From Psychrobacillus insolitus (lineage in GTDB: Bacteria > Bacillota > Bacilli > Bacillales_A > Planococcaceae), in the NCBI RefSeq assembly GCF_003254155.1, contig NZ_QKZI01000002.1, positions 248,001 to 312,000 on the forward strand: 64,000 nucleotides of DNA, read 5' to 3'. This document shows positions 35,181-43,861 of the stretch, piece by piece. Positions within the stretch are counted from its first letter, which is position 1; every line of letters begins with the position of its first letter. The notes below the pieces were generated by a model, which was not told the origin of the DNA, did no database searches, and saw only the letters and a list, made by a program, of their open reading frames with translations. A program made the position numbers and the translations under genes.

Positions 35181-35220
35181 AAAAGCTCTCTACTACCTAT
35201 TTTAGGTAGTAGAGAGCTTT
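35181..35220 (+). terminator. Strong hairpin terminator downstream of ywhD
   Basis: AAAAGCTCTCTACTACCTA pairs perfectly with TAGGTAGTAGAGAGCTTTT, a 19-bp stem with a three-base loop, then TTTTAAG. It lies 210 bases after ywhD, an unusually long tail unless a small RNA is encoded there. Confidence 0.88.
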
Positions 35221-35227
35221 TTAAGTT

Positions 35228-35347
35228 GTCTAGCGTAAGCGCCTTGCCCCTCGGGGTCAAATGGGTAATTACTGCGGGGGCTGAGGAGCTGCCTCCTCGC
35301 AATTCCCCATTTGCCTGTCGGGGCAGAGATAGGCGCTTTCGCTTTTC
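35228..35347 (-). repeat. 120-bp imperfect palindromic element, copy 2
   Basis: Read on the minus strand it begins GAAAAGCGAAAGCGCC only three bases after the pbpG stop codon and ends GGCGCTTACGCTAGAC. It differs from copy 1 at scattered positions, several of which keep pairing. Both copies have the same orientation relative to the gene they follow. Confidence 0.85.
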
Positions 35348-35350
35348 GTG

Positions 35351-37423
35351 TTACTCAAAAATCGAGAATGGGAAGAGTGACCAAGGATCGAAATCATCCT
35401 CTTCACCAGGTTCTTCAAACGTTTGCTGTTTCAAACTAGAATCCGTACATAACTTCGTAGGAACATCTTTTTCCTTTAAATAAACTAAACGTTGCTTTTC
35501 ACAAGCAGAGGTAGCAAGTCCACCCGTATTAATATCAATAATTACGCCCCGTACACCAGCCGGAGGAATAAACGGTTCTACTGGCAAACCTTGATGTGCT
35601 TTTTCCATAAACTCGATCCATACTTGTTTCGTTACTTGCTTGGCTTCCGCATCACTCACTTGTTTTCCTTGATCATATCCATTCCAAACACCAGTTGTTA
35701 ATTGAGGAGAAAATCCAATTAAATACTGATCTGAAATAGTTGTTCCAGATTTCGCTGCATACGGACGAGTTTGTTTAGAACGAATGCTAACACCAGTTGC
35801 AGGTGAGTAATCATTGAAAATCGGATCGAACATTCCCGTTAACAAATGAGATAACAAGAAAGCATCCTGCTCAATCAATACTTTATTTTCCTTTGTTTTT
35901 ACCTCTGCAATATCATAAATAATTCGACCATTCTGATCCGTAATTTTTGTTATATACGTAGGTTCTTTTTGGATTCCTTTAGCAGAAATAGTGTTATAAG
36001 CTTTTGTCATATCTAACAGGGAAACTTCGGATGTACCTAAGGCAGTTGCCGGTGTTTTTTCGATTTCCATATCTATTCCAAAACGTTCCACGACTTTTTG
36101 GAAAGGCGCATATCCTATTTGTTCTAAAGTTTTTACAGCATAAATATTATCGGAAATAGCAAGCGCTTGAGCCATGGAAATAGGTTGCCCTGCAAATTCT
36201 CCGTTGACATTTTTGGGTTCATACTCTTTTCGACCATTGTCATATGTGAAAATTGTTTGCTCACTCTTCATATAAGTGAGTGGAGAAAACCCATTTTCTA
36301 GAGCAGCCGCATATAAGATAGGTTTGATAATGGATCCTGGTTGCCGTTTCGCTTGAGTCACACGGTTAAATGGACTTTCTGTAAAATCCTGGCCACCAAT
36401 CATCGCGGTCACATATCCAGTTTTAGGCTCCATGCTGATGAAACCAATTTGTAATTCTCCTTCTGGCATCCACTTTTCCACTACTTCCTCAGCAGCTTGT
36501 TGATGCTGCTTATTTAAAGTAGTTTCAATAATCCAACCACCTTTTTCGATACGATGTCCTTTGCTTCGAACGATTTCGGTCGCTTGCTTCCACACTTCTT
36601 CTAAAAAGTAAGGAGCTATATTCTTAGTTGCAAGCCATTCCTCTGATTTCAATACATACTGTTCCTCTATAGCACGATTTCGTTCCTCCGCTGTTATGAA
36701 AGACTGCTTTTCCATCAATGTCAAAATTAGTTCTTGACGTTCTTTTGATTTTGCTTCATTGACTACCGGAGAATAGTAGGTTGGGCCTTTTGGAACTCCC
36801 ATGAGAAGTGCGGATTCTGCAAGTGTCAGTTTTTCTGCACTTTTTCCAAAATAGAATCTACTCGCTGCTTCCACTCCATACATGCCATGACCAAAATAGA
36901 CAGTATTCAAATATCCCTCAAGCAATTCATCCTTGTCATAAAAAACTTCTAATCGATAAGCGTAGATAGCTTCATTAATTTTACGAGTCCAAGTTTTTTC
37001 GTGTGATAAAAATAGATTTCGGGCATATTGCTGAGTAATCGTACTAGCGCCTTCCACTTTTTTCCCCGCTTTCACATCTTTTAAGAGTGCAGAAGCAATT
37101 CGAGAATAATCAAAGCCGCTATGCTTGTAAAAATCCTGATCTTCGACCGCAACTGTGGCATCCATGAGAAACGGGGACATCTTATCTAAAGAAACCCAAA
37201 ATCTACGTTGTTCTACATATCTATCACCAATCGAATTTCCTTGATCATCTAAGAATGCAGAGGCAACAGGAACTTGAATAATAGGCGCACCAACAATTTG
37301 GGCATAGATTCGAAGTGTAATTAATGCACCGATGAAAGCAGATGATGCAATAACCCCTAGTAATATTATTTTTTTCATGCGTTTGGAGCGTATGGTTTTT
37401 TTCCGGTACTGTGCGCGACCCAT
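35351..37423 (-). CDS. pbpG: Class A penicillin-binding protein (PBP2d-like, sporulation)
   Basis: A 690-residue bifunctional peptidoglycan synthase: one N-terminal membrane helix (about 18-40), a GT51 transglycosylase domain (AVEDQDFYKHSGFDYSRIAS near 92 with the catalytic Glu, GASTITQQYARNLFL near 124), and a transpeptidase domain with the SxxK box in KRQPGSIIKPILYAAALENG near 365, SDN and KSGTT further on. Position between ywhD and speB is that of B. subtilis pbpG (ywhE), a sigma-F-dependent forespore gene. The acidic C-terminal tail (EEPGEEDDFDPWSLF) is unremarkable. Confidence 0.93.
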   Translation of the reverse strand: MGRAQYRKKTIRSKRMKKIILLGVIASSAFIGALITLRIYAQIVGAPIIQVPVASAFLDDQGNSIGDRYVEQRRFWVSLDKMSPFLMDATVAVEDQDFYKHSGFDYSRIASALLKDVKAGKKVEGASTITQQYARNLFLSHEKTWTRKINEAIYAYRLEVFYDKDELLEGYLNTVYFGHGMYGVEAASRFYFGKSAEKLTLAESALLMGVPKGPTYYSPVVNEAKSKERQELILTLMEKQSFITAEERNRAIEEQYVLKSEEWLATKNIAPYFLEEVWKQATEIVRSKGHRIEKGGWIIETTLNKQHQQAAEEVVEKWMPEGELQIGFISMEPKTGYVTAMIGGQDFTESPFNRVTQAKRQPGSIIKPILYAAALENGFSPLTYMKSEQTIFTYDNGRKEYEPKNVNGEFAGQPISMAQALAISDNIYAVKTLEQIGYAPFQKVVERFGIDMEIEKTPATALGTSEVSLLDMTKAYNTISAKGIQKEPTYITKITDQNGRIIYDIAEVKTKENKVLIEQDAFLLSHLLTGMFDPIFNDYSPATGVSIRSKQTRPYAAKSGTTISDQYLIGFSPQLTTGVWNGYDQGKQVSDAEAKQVTKQVWIEFMEKAHQGLPVEPFIPPAGVRGVIIDINTGGLATSACEKQRLVYLKEKDVPTKLCTDSSLKQQTFEEPGEEDDFDPWSLFPFSIFE

Positions 37424-37628
37424 GAAAATCTACTCCGTTCTTAAACGTTTTGATTAGTATGAGACCAATATATTCAAATTAAACGGAGGAAAAAAACTAT
37501 TATACTTTTTCGGGAAAATTTCTATGTTTCCATAGTGTTTATTTTTTGGAAAACGATTTATAATGAAATAAAATACTATTAAAAAGAACTTCACCAAAAA
37601 ATGTGAAGAATCTTGTGGGAGATAAAAA

Positions 37629-38501
37629 ATGAGATTTGATGAAGCTTATTCAGGAAATGTATTTATTAAAAGTAAACAAAATTATGAAAAAGCACAGGCT
37701 GTAATTTATGGTATGCCAATGGATTGGACAGTAAGCTATCGTCCAGGTTCTCGGTTTGGCCCTCAGCGTATTCGTGAAGTATCTATTGGTTTAGAGGAAT
37801 ATAGTCCGTATTTAGACCGCGAATTAGATGAGGTGAATTACTTTGATGCAGGGGATATCCCACTTCCATTTGGAAATGCAGCAAAAAGTTTAGATCTAAT
37901 TGCCGGTTTTATACGCCAGTTATTGCAAGACGGGAAAATTCCTGTTGGGATGGGCGGGGAGCATTTGGTATCTTGGCCAGTTATGAAAACGGTGGCGGAT
38001 AATTATAAAGACCTTGCGATTATTCATATGGATGCACATACGGATTTACGCGTGGAATATGAAGGAGAAACACTTTCTCACTCAACGCCAATTCGTAAAA
38101 TTGCAGAGTATATTGGTCCGAAAAATGTATACTCTTTCGGAATTCGTTCAGGAGATAAAAAAGAGTTTGATTGGGCAAAAGAAAATGGCATGCACATCTC
38201 GAAATTCGAAGTACTTGAGCCTTTAAAAGAAGTACTGCCAACACTTGAAGGTCGTCCGGTATATGTCACGATTGACATCGATGTGTTAGATCCAGCGCAT
38301 GCACCTGGAACGGGAACAGTGGACTGCGGAGGGATTACAAGCCGTGAGTTACTTGCCTCCATCCATGCGATTGCAAACTCAGGAGTGAATGTAGTAGGAT
38401 TCGATTTAGTAGAAGTTGCACCTATCTATGATCAATCGGAACAAACGGTCAACACGGCAAGTAAACTAATTCGTGAAATGCTTTTAGGATTTGTCAAATA
38501 A
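37629..38501 (+). CDS. speB: Agmatinase
   Basis: Hydrolyses agmatine to putrescine and urea. The 290-residue ureohydrolase has all manganese ligands: GGEHLVSWP near 112, IIHMDAHTDLRVEYEGETLS near 135 (DAHxD), and VYVTIDIDVLDPAHAPGTGT near 213 (DxD). A GTGGGAG site precedes the ATG. In B. subtilis speE (spermidine synthase) lies directly upstream; here speB follows pbpG without it, so the product may stop at putrescine unless speE is elsewhere. Confidence 0.96.
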   Translation: MRFDEAYSGNVFIKSKQNYEKAQAVIYGMPMDWTVSYRPGSRFGPQRIREVSIGLEEYSPYLDRELDEVNYFDAGDIPLPFGNAAKSLDLIAGFIRQLLQDGKIPVGMGGEHLVSWPVMKTVADNYKDLAIIHMDAHTDLRVEYEGETLSHSTPIRKIAEYIGPKNVYSFGIRSGDKKEFDWAKENGMHISKFEVLEPLKEVLPTLEGRPVYVTIDIDVLDPAHAPGTGTVDCGGITSRELLASIHAIANSGVNVVGFDLVEVAPIYDQSEQTVNTASKLIREMLLGFVK

Positions 38502-38516
38502 GACAATACAAAAAAT

Positions 38517-38541
38517 GTGATGTCCATATGCTGGACATCAC
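38517..38541. terminator. Bidirectional terminator between speB and the GGDEF gene
   Basis: GTGATGTCC ATATGCT GGACATCAC perfect nine-bp stem between the converging genes, followed by GTTTTGTTT on the plus strand and by TTTTTTGTATTG on the minus strand. Confidence 0.85.
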
Positions 38542-39626
38542 GTTTTGTTTATATGAAAGACTTGATTTCGTCCAGATTCCTTTGCGTGATATAACGCTTT
38601 ATCTGCTAATTTATATAAGTCGTGAATAACTAGTCCATTGTCAGGAAAAGTACTAATACCACAAGAGATAGTAATCTTTAGTAATTCACCAGTGGAAACT
38701 AGGAATTCTTTTTTTTCGACATCTTTTCGAATGATATCCGCAACATTTGTGCTGTCTTTCTCAGAAACATTTGATATTAACACGGAAAATTCTTCTCCAC
38801 CATTTCGAGAAACGATTCCATTAAAGGCTTTTGCTGACTCTTTCATTCGTAAGCTAAGTTCCTTTAGCACTTCGTCACCAATAGGATGTCCATATTGATC
38901 ATTGACCCTTTTAAAGTGATCTACATCTAGTAAAATAAGGGAAAAACAAGGTGATTCATCTATTAGTTTCTGCGCATGTTCTTGGAATTTACGGTTATTA
39001 TATAACCCAGTTAAGTAATCAGTCCTGGACATTTCTTCAATTTGTTTTATTTGCGTAAATAAATTGCTTAATTGATTTAATATGAAATACAAAATGGAAA
39101 ATGAAAGAGCAGAGAAAATCAGGAATAGGATAATCTGATTTAAAGCTAAAAGGGTCCAATTATTTAAGTAACCGATAACAAAGGTTGTTTGTAAAATGGC
39201 ATATGTAAAATAAAAAGCAGAATTCCGAAAAGTCATTTGGTTTTTTATTGTTAAAAATCCTATGACAAAACCAATAACAACAGTATTCATTCCTGCAATT
39301 ATTGAAAATTGACTGACGTCAAAGGCAAATATTCGAAAAACACCTATGATAATCGAACTAAGGATAGGTGCGATTGGACCTCCTAAAATACCGGAAAAAA
39401 CAATTACCGCTAGACGTCCATCTACCACTGTATTATTTGAAATAATAATCGTTTGCATTATTAATATACAACCCGTCACTCCACTTACGCCACCTATTAT
39501 AAAGGGATTGAAACGAGGGTGTAATGTGAAGATATTCAGTTTATTTTGAAATGGAACATATGTAAGGATTGCGAAAGTGAATAACACACAGAAGTTAATA
39601 AAGGAATTCTGAAGCATACTTGTCAC
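38538..39626 (-). CDS. Membrane diguanylate cyclase (5TM receptor-GGDEF)
   Basis: A 362-residue sensor-cyclase. Residues about 1-185 form roughly six hydrophobic helices resembling a 5TMR-LYT receptor (RFNPFIIGGVSGVTGCILIM, the NTVVDGRLAVIVFSGILGGP region). The GGDEF domain starts with RTDYLTGLYNNRKFQEH near 200, then LLDVDHFKRVNDQYGHPIGD near 233 and the active-site motif RNGGEEFSVLI near 275, which is compatible with cyclase activity. No RxxD inhibitory site is seen at the usual distance before it, so product inhibition may be lacking. Makes c-di-GMP by inference; the sensed signal is unknown. Confidence 0.9.
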   Translation of the reverse strand: MTSMLQNSFINFCVLFTFAILTYVPFQNKLNIFTLHPRFNPFIIGGVSGVTGCILIMQTIIISNNTVVDGRLAVIVFSGILGGPIAPILSSIIIGVFRIFAFDVSQFSIIAGMNTVVIGFVIGFLTIKNQMTFRNSAFYFTYAILQTTFVIGYLNNWTLLALNQIILFLIFSALSFSILYFILNQLSNLFTQIKQIEEMSRTDYLTGLYNNRKFQEHAQKLIDESPCFSLILLDVDHFKRVNDQYGHPIGDEVLKELSLRMKESAKAFNGIVSRNGGEEFSVLISNVSEKDSTNVADIIRKDVEKKEFLVSTGELLKITISCGISTFPDNGLVIHDLYKLADKALYHAKESGRNQVFHINKT

Positions 39627-39760
39627 CTACTCCACTTATTTTAGTTAATTATAACTGCTTGGGAGAAAATAGTATATTTCTTTTTCATTAGTTGTAACTA
39701 TTGTGTTTTTTGATTTATAATAGATAAGTTAAAGTAAAAATTATTTAAAGGATGAATTAG

Positions 39761-40180
39761 ATGTCCCAACCATTAAAAACAGCAGTAAATGTTCGTTTAT
39801 TAACCGTCATTCGTCATCCAGACGTTGCAGAGGAAACTTTCGATCTACAGACAACTGGAGTTCTTACTTTAAAAGGGGAGCAACCCTATTTAGTTTACGA
39901 AGAAATGCAAGACGATAAAACAGTTCGTACAACGGTAAAACTAAGTAGTGAATCATCCATGATCATGCGTAGTGGAGGCGTGAAAATGCGTTTGCCTTTT
40001 ATACCTGGAGAATTCCAAACAGGGAGTTATGATACCGGATATGGCACGCTCATAATCACGACGAATACGACGAATTTACATTTCGAGGATGGTCATTTTC
40101 GAGTAGAATACGAGTTAATAATAAATGAAGAAGTTACTGGTACATATACATTAGAACTAATTTATTCGGAGGCGAAGTAA
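39761..40180 (+). CDS. ywiB: YwiB family protein (DUF1934)
   Basis: A 139-residue lipocalin-like beta-barrel protein of unknown function, always next to argS in Bacillales. Family segments are RPYLVYEE-type '[20 protein letters not shown]', [18 protein letters not shown] near 67 and [19 protein letters not shown] near 87. AAAGGATG lies upstream. Two bases from the argS start, so clearly an operon. Confidence 0.9.
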   Translation: MSQPLKTAVNVRLLTVIRHPDVAEETFDLQTTGVLTLKGEQPYLVYEEMQDDKTVRTTVKLSSESSMIMRSGGVKMRLPFIPGEFQTGSYDTGYGTLIITTNTTNLHFEDGHFRVEYELIINEEVTGTYTLELIYSEAK

Positions 40181-40181
40181 C

Positions 40182-41849
40182 GTGAATGCAGTAGAAAAAG
40201 TGCAACAATCCATAAAAACAGCTTTGAAAGAAGCAATTATTAAAGCAGAGATCGTAACTGAAGAACAAATTCCAGAGATCCAGTTAGAAACACCAAGAGA
40301 TAAAGCGAACGGTGACTTTGCTACAAATATCGCGATGCAACTGACAAAAATCGCTAAGAAAAATCCTCGTCAAGTAGCAGAAGCAATCATTGCTAGCATA
40401 GATATGGCAGGAACAATGATGGAAAAAATTGACATTGCAGGTCCAGGGTTCATGAACATCACAGTTCGTAAAGACTATTTACAAGATGTAGTTAAAGCTG
40501 TATTAACAGAAGCAGAAAACTATGGTCGTACAACAGCGGGTACTGGAGTAAAAATCCAAGTGGAGTTCGTTTCTGCAAACCCAACTGGTGACTTACATTT
40601 AGGGCATGCTCGTGGTGCATCTGTAGGAGATTCTTTGTGTAATGTATTGGATTTCGCTGGATACGATGTAGCTCGTGAATATTATATTAATGACGCTGGT
40701 AATCAAATTCATAATTTAGCTATTTCTATTGAAGTACGTTATTTTGAAGCGCTAGGATTAGAAAAAGAAATGCCGGAAAATGGATACCGTGGAAAAGATA
40801 TTATTGATATCGCAGCGGATTTAATAAAAGAGCATGGAGATAAGTTTGTTTCAATGTCGGATGAAGATCGTTATAAAGAATTCCGTGCACATGGTTTGAA
40901 AATCGAACTTGCTAAATTACAAAAAGATTTAGCTGATTTCCGCGTTGGCTTTGACAACTGGTTCTCTGAAACTTCTTTGTACGAAAATGGGAAAATCGAT
41001 ATTGCTTTAGAAAAGTTACGTGCAAATGGTCATATCTTTGAAGAAGAAGGAGCAACTTGGTTCCGTTCGACTACATTTGGTGATGACAAAGACCGTGTAT
41101 TGATCAAGAGTGATGGCTCTTTCACGTATTTACTACCGGATATTGCTTACCATGAAGATAAGTTAGTTCGTGGATTCGATCAATTAATTAATATTTGGGG
41201 TGCTGATCACCACGGATATATTCCACGTATGAAAGCTGCTATTGAAGCACTTGGATACGAGCGCGAAAAATTAGAAGTATCAGTGATTCAAATGGTTCAG
41301 CTGTATAAAGACGGCGAAAAAATGAAAATGAGTAAACGTACTGGTAAAGCAGTAACAATGCGTGAATTAGTAGAAGAGGTTGGATTAGATGCGGTTCGTT
41401 ATTTCTTCGGAATGCGTTCTGGGGATTCTCATATGGACTTCGACTTAGATTTAGCTGTTTCTCAATCGAATGAAAACCCTGTGTTCTATGCACAATATGC
41501 ACATGCACGTATTTGTTCAATCCTGCGTTCAGCTGAAACACAAGGAATGAAAGCTTCAACAGATTTACTTGATTTATTGCAAAGTGAAAAAGAATTAGAC
41601 TTATTGAAAAAAGTTGGTGACTTCCCACAAGTAGTAGCAGATGCTGCGAAACTTCGTGCACCTCACCGTGTGACAACATATATCCAAGAATTAGCGTCCA
41701 CATTCCATAGTTTCTATAATGCGGATAAAGTGCTTGATGCCGAAAGAGTAGATCTTTCACAAGCGCGTCTTGCGTTAGTAACATCTGCTCGCCAAACAAT
41801 TGCGAATGCCCTACGTTTAATCGGCGTAGCTGCTCCTGAGAAAATGTAA
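40182..41849 (+). CDS. argS: Arginyl-tRNA synthetase
   Basis: Charges tRNA-Arg. The 555-residue class Ia synthetase has the ADD-1 domain at the N-terminus, the HIGH box in [20 protein letters not shown] near 135, the KMSKS-like box [14 protein letters not shown] near 382 and an anticodon-binding all-helical C-terminus ending '[12 protein letters not shown]'. GTG start with CGGAGG ten bases upstream, overlapping the ywiB operon. Followed by a strong terminator. Confidence 0.97.
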   Translation: MNAVEKVQQSIKTALKEAIIKAEIVTEEQIPEIQLETPRDKANGDFATNIAMQLTKIAKKNPRQVAEAIIASIDMAGTMMEKIDIAGPGFMNITVRKDYLQDVVKAVLTEAENYGRTTAGTGVKIQVEFVSANPTGDLHLGHARGASVGDSLCNVLDFAGYDVAREYYINDAGNQIHNLAISIEVRYFEALGLEKEMPENGYRGKDIIDIAADLIKEHGDKFVSMSDEDRYKEFRAHGLKIELAKLQKDLADFRVGFDNWFSETSLYENGKIDIALEKLRANGHIFEEEGATWFRSTTFGDDKDRVLIKSDGSFTYLLPDIAYHEDKLVRGFDQLINIWGADHHGYIPRMKAAIEALGYEREKLEVSVIQMVQLYKDGEKMKMSKRTGKAVTMRELVEEVGLDAVRYFFGMRSGDSHMDFDLDLAVSQSNENPVFYAQYAHARICSILRSAETQGMKASTDLLDLLQSEKELDLLKKVGDFPQVVADAAKLRAPHRVTTYIQELASTFHSFYNADKVLDAERVDLSQARLALVTSARQTIANALRLIGVAAPEKM

Positions 41850-41862
41850 TTACTTAATAGAA

Positions 41863-41906
41863 AAAATGGCCGAGAAAGTGACCCAGTCACATTCTCGGCC
41901 ATTTTT
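41863..41906 (+). terminator. Terminator of ywiB-argS
   Basis: AAAAATGGCCGAGAA(a)GTGAC pairs with GTCAC(a)TTCTCGGCCATTTTT. The apical GAAAGTGAC/GTCAC-TTC is the same as in the topB terminator while the base of the stem differs. Confidence 0.92.
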
Positions 41907-41932
41907 AATTTTAAGAAGTGTACTTTAGGAGC

Positions 41933-41987
41933 GCGCCGAGGAGTTAGCCACAAATTGAAGGAGCATTTGTGTCGAACTCCTCGGCGC
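41933..41987. repeat. Variable-stem hairpin A
   Basis: Outer stem GCGCCGAGGAGTT / AACTCCTCGGCGC (13 bp, perfect); inner stem CACAAAT / ATTTGTG; nine-base loop. Preceded by TTTAGGAGC. One of four neighbouring hairpins with the same AGCCACAAATTG inner part but unrelated outer stems. Confidence 0.9.
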
Positions 41988-42017
41988 TGTATGTGTTTTT
42001 CTGGTGTAGTTTAGGAG

Positions 42018-42074
42018 CCTGTCCCTGTGTCAGCCACAAATTGAAAAAATATTTGAGTCTGACACAGGGACAGG
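42018..42074. repeat. Variable-stem hairpin B
   Basis: Outer stem CCTGTCCCTGTGTCAG / CTGACACAGGGACAGG (16 bp, perfect); inner part CCACAAATTG...ATTTGAGT. Preceded by the same TTTAGGAGC as hairpin A. Confidence 0.9.
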
Positions 42075-42154
42075 ACGCAGTTTTGTTTTGGATACCGCCA
42101 CTATGAAGTGACAATTTTTTCTCTTTCAAACAATCACCCAAATAGAACCGCTTC

Positions 42155-42210
42155 CCCGCCCCTGTGTTAGACTCAAATGCCCCCCAATTTGTGGCTAACA
42201 CCGGGGCGGG
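42155..42210. repeat. Variable-stem hairpin C (inverted)
   Basis: Outer stem CCCGCCCCTGTGTTAG / CTAACACCGGGGCGGG (one mismatch in 16 bp); the inner part is on the opposite strand relative to A and B (CAATTTGTGGCT). Confidence 0.88.
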
Positions 42211-42240
42211 TCTTAAACAAAATCGAACCAAACCCACCAA

Positions 42241-42294
42241 GCATTCTTTTTTTAGCCACAAATGTTCCTCAATTTGTGGCTAAAAAAAGAATGC
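42241..42294. repeat. Variable-stem hairpin D
   Basis: A 23-bp perfect stem: GCATTCTTTTTTTAGCCACA..AT with its exact complement and an eight-base loop GTTCCTCA. It is followed by GCGCTCCTAAAA, the reverse complement of the TTTAGGAGCGC that precedes hairpin A, so A and D look like the two ends of one array. Confidence 0.9.
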
Positions 42295-42370
42295 GCTCCT
42301 AAAACTACCCCACCCAAACCAACCCACCAAAAAAATACTTCCAAACTCCAAAATGCCCAAAACCCACACA

Positions 42371-42439
42371 CGACATATTTTAAAATAAGCGCAAAAACAC
42401 GAGAAAAGTCCCTTTTTGCACTTATTTTCGGATAAGTCG
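42371..42439. repeat. Long AT-rich inverted repeat
   Basis: AAAATAAG-c-GCAAAAA pairs with TTTTTGC-a-CTTATTTT across a 15-base loop, within a further CGAC/GTCG pair. A different class from hairpins A-D. The 70 bases before it (42297-42369) are almost free of G. Confidence 0.75.
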
Positions 42440-42498
42440 TATATCGATTTTGCTATATTTTAGTATTCGTGATTTATAAATTAAATAGAAAAATGGTA

Positions 42499-42540
42499 GG
42501 TGCCATTAACAAATGGTGAGATCCCACGGTGACTGACACC
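42499..42540. repeat. REP-like GGTGCC/GACACC inverted repeat
   Basis: GGTGCCATT-AAC-AAATGG inside GGTGCC...GACACC, ending GGTGACTGACACC. GGTGYC/GRCACC-type palindromes are common in Bacillales intergenic regions; no transposase is nearby. Confidence 0.4.
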
Positions 42541-42575
42541 GCCGAACTATCCGTCCGGAAATACCAAAATCGTTG

Positions 42576-42603
42576 TCGACAATAATATTTTATGATGTAT
42601 AAT
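42576..42603 (+). promoter_or_regulatory. Predicted promoter of the cobalamin operon
   Basis: TCGACA and a consensus TATAAT separated by 16 bp, about 27 bases before the cobalamin riboswitch. Confidence 0.6.
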
Positions 42604-42629
42604 AAGTAAATGCATTATTCATATTTTTA

Positions 42630-42812
42630 CATAGAGGTGCTCAAGTGACGGATTGCTTGGGTTAAAAGGGAAGTTGGTTCAAGTCCAACGCGGTCCCGCC
42701 ACTGTATGTGATACTTTTTGTGTCATAAGCCAGGAAACCTGCCTGTATGTATTTACACCCTTTGCCTACGAGGATAGGTTTGGTGTAAGTCGGCCTGGTC
42801 CAATTTTCCTCG
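42630..42812 (+). ncRNA. Adenosylcobalamin riboswitch
   Basis: AGAGGTGCTCAAG, AAAAGGGAAGTTGGTTCAAG, TCCAACGCGGTCCCGCCACT and the B12 box AGCCAGGAAACCTGCC appear in the canonical order. The apical stem TGTGATAC...GTGTCATA and the TTTACACCC/GGTGTAAGTCGGCCTG arm are present. It controls the btuFCD-cobalamin salvage genes; cofactor binding should favour the terminator at 42832. Confidence 0.95.
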
Positions 42813-42831
42813 CAGATTTATACCTATATCT

Positions 42832-42860
42832 ATCTCTCGTTCTTAGGACGAGAGATTTTT
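42832..42860 (+). terminator. Terminator of the cobalamin riboswitch
   Basis: ATCTCTCGT...ACGAGAGAT stem followed by TTTTTTATTT, 30 bases before btuF. Confidence 0.88.
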
Positions 42861-42889
42861 TATTTGCACAAAAATAGGAGGAAAGAAAA

Positions 42890-43861
42890 ATGAAAAAGCT
42901 ATGGCAATTATTGATCATGTCCATATTAGCAACGCTTTTGCTAGTTGGATGTAACGGAGAAGAAGCAGCACCAGTTGAAAATTCAACTGATGATACACAA
43001 CAGGAAGCTACTGTAGAAGAAACAGCATTCCCACTTACAATGACCGATGTGGTTGGCAATGAAATTACGCTGGAAGAAGCGCCAAAAACCATCGTGTCGA
43101 TGATCCCGAGTAACACAGAAATTTTATTTGGACTAGGATTGAATGCTGAAATCGTTGGTGTAAATGATTATGATAACTATCCAGCAGAAGCGCTTGAAAA
43201 AGAGAAAATCGGTGGGCAGGAATTTAATGTAGAAAAGATCGTAGCGATGAACCCAGACATCGTATTTGCACATGAATCTATGATAGGCGTGGGTGAAGCA
43301 GGTTTACAACAAATCCGCGATGCTGGCGTGGAAGTTTTCGTTGTGAAAAATGCAGCGGACTTCAACGAAACGTATACAACAATTGAAGAAATAGGCCGTG
43401 CTACTGGAAAATTACCAGAAGCTCAACAAATTATAGAAGATATGAAAGCAAAAGTGGAAGAAGTAAAAGAAAAAGTAGCAAGTGTAGAAACGAAGAAAAC
43501 AGTTTTTGTAGAAAATTCAGATGTTCCTGACATTTATACAGCTGGGAATGGCACATTCATGCAAGAAATGTTCGATATGATAAATGCAGAAAATATTGCA
43601 GCGGATCAAGAAGGTTGGTTTAAGATTGAACCAGAAGAAATTGTTAGCCGCAATCCAGATGTAATGATTATTTCATACAGCTATGTAGATGACATCATAA
43701 ATAAAGTGAAAGCACGTGACGGATTTGATTCTGTTACTGCGGTGAAAAATGATGCAGTCGTTCAAGTGGATGAGAATTTAGTAAGCAGAACAGGTCCACG
43801 TCTAGGGGAAGCGTTAGAAGCAATAGCGAAAGCGGTTTATCCAGAGGTATTTAGTGAGTAA
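42890..43861 (+). CDS. btuF: Corrinoid ABC transporter substrate-binding lipoprotein
   Basis: A 323-residue BtuF-like receptor for cobalamin or precursors on the outer face of the membrane. The lipoprotein signal ends in LLVGC (Cys21). The class-III binding-protein fold shows TIVSMIPSNTEILFGLGLNA near 68 and GRATGKLPEAQQIIEDMKAK near 170, and the backbone helix between the two lobes. Control by the B12 riboswitch makes a corrinoid the likely ligand and not a siderophore. AGGAGG eight bases upstream. Confidence 0.92.
   Translation: MKKLWQLLIMSILATLLLVGCNGEEAAPVENSTDDTQQEATVEETAFPLTMTDVVGNEITLEEAPKTIVSMIPSNTEILFGLGLNAEIVGVNDYDNYPAEALEKEKIGGQEFNVEKIVAMNPDIVFAHESMIGVGEAGLQQIRDAGVEVFVVKNAADFNETYTTIEEIGRATGKLPEAQQIIEDMKAKVEEVKEKVASVETKKTVFVENSDVPDIYTAGNGTFMQEMFDMINAENIAADQEGWFKIEPEEIVSRNPDVMIISYSYVDDIINKVKARDGFDSVTAVKNDAVVQVDENLVSRTGPRLGEALEAIAKAVYPEVFSE

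Noticed and set aside
41239-41799. 186-codon open frame antisense to argS
   Set aside because: It lies wholly inside the strongly supported argS gene, has no ribosome site and its translation has no recognisable motif.
42653-42877. 74-codon open frame across the cobalamin riboswitch
   Set aside because: The sequence is fully explained by the riboswitch and its terminator; the translation is arbitrary.
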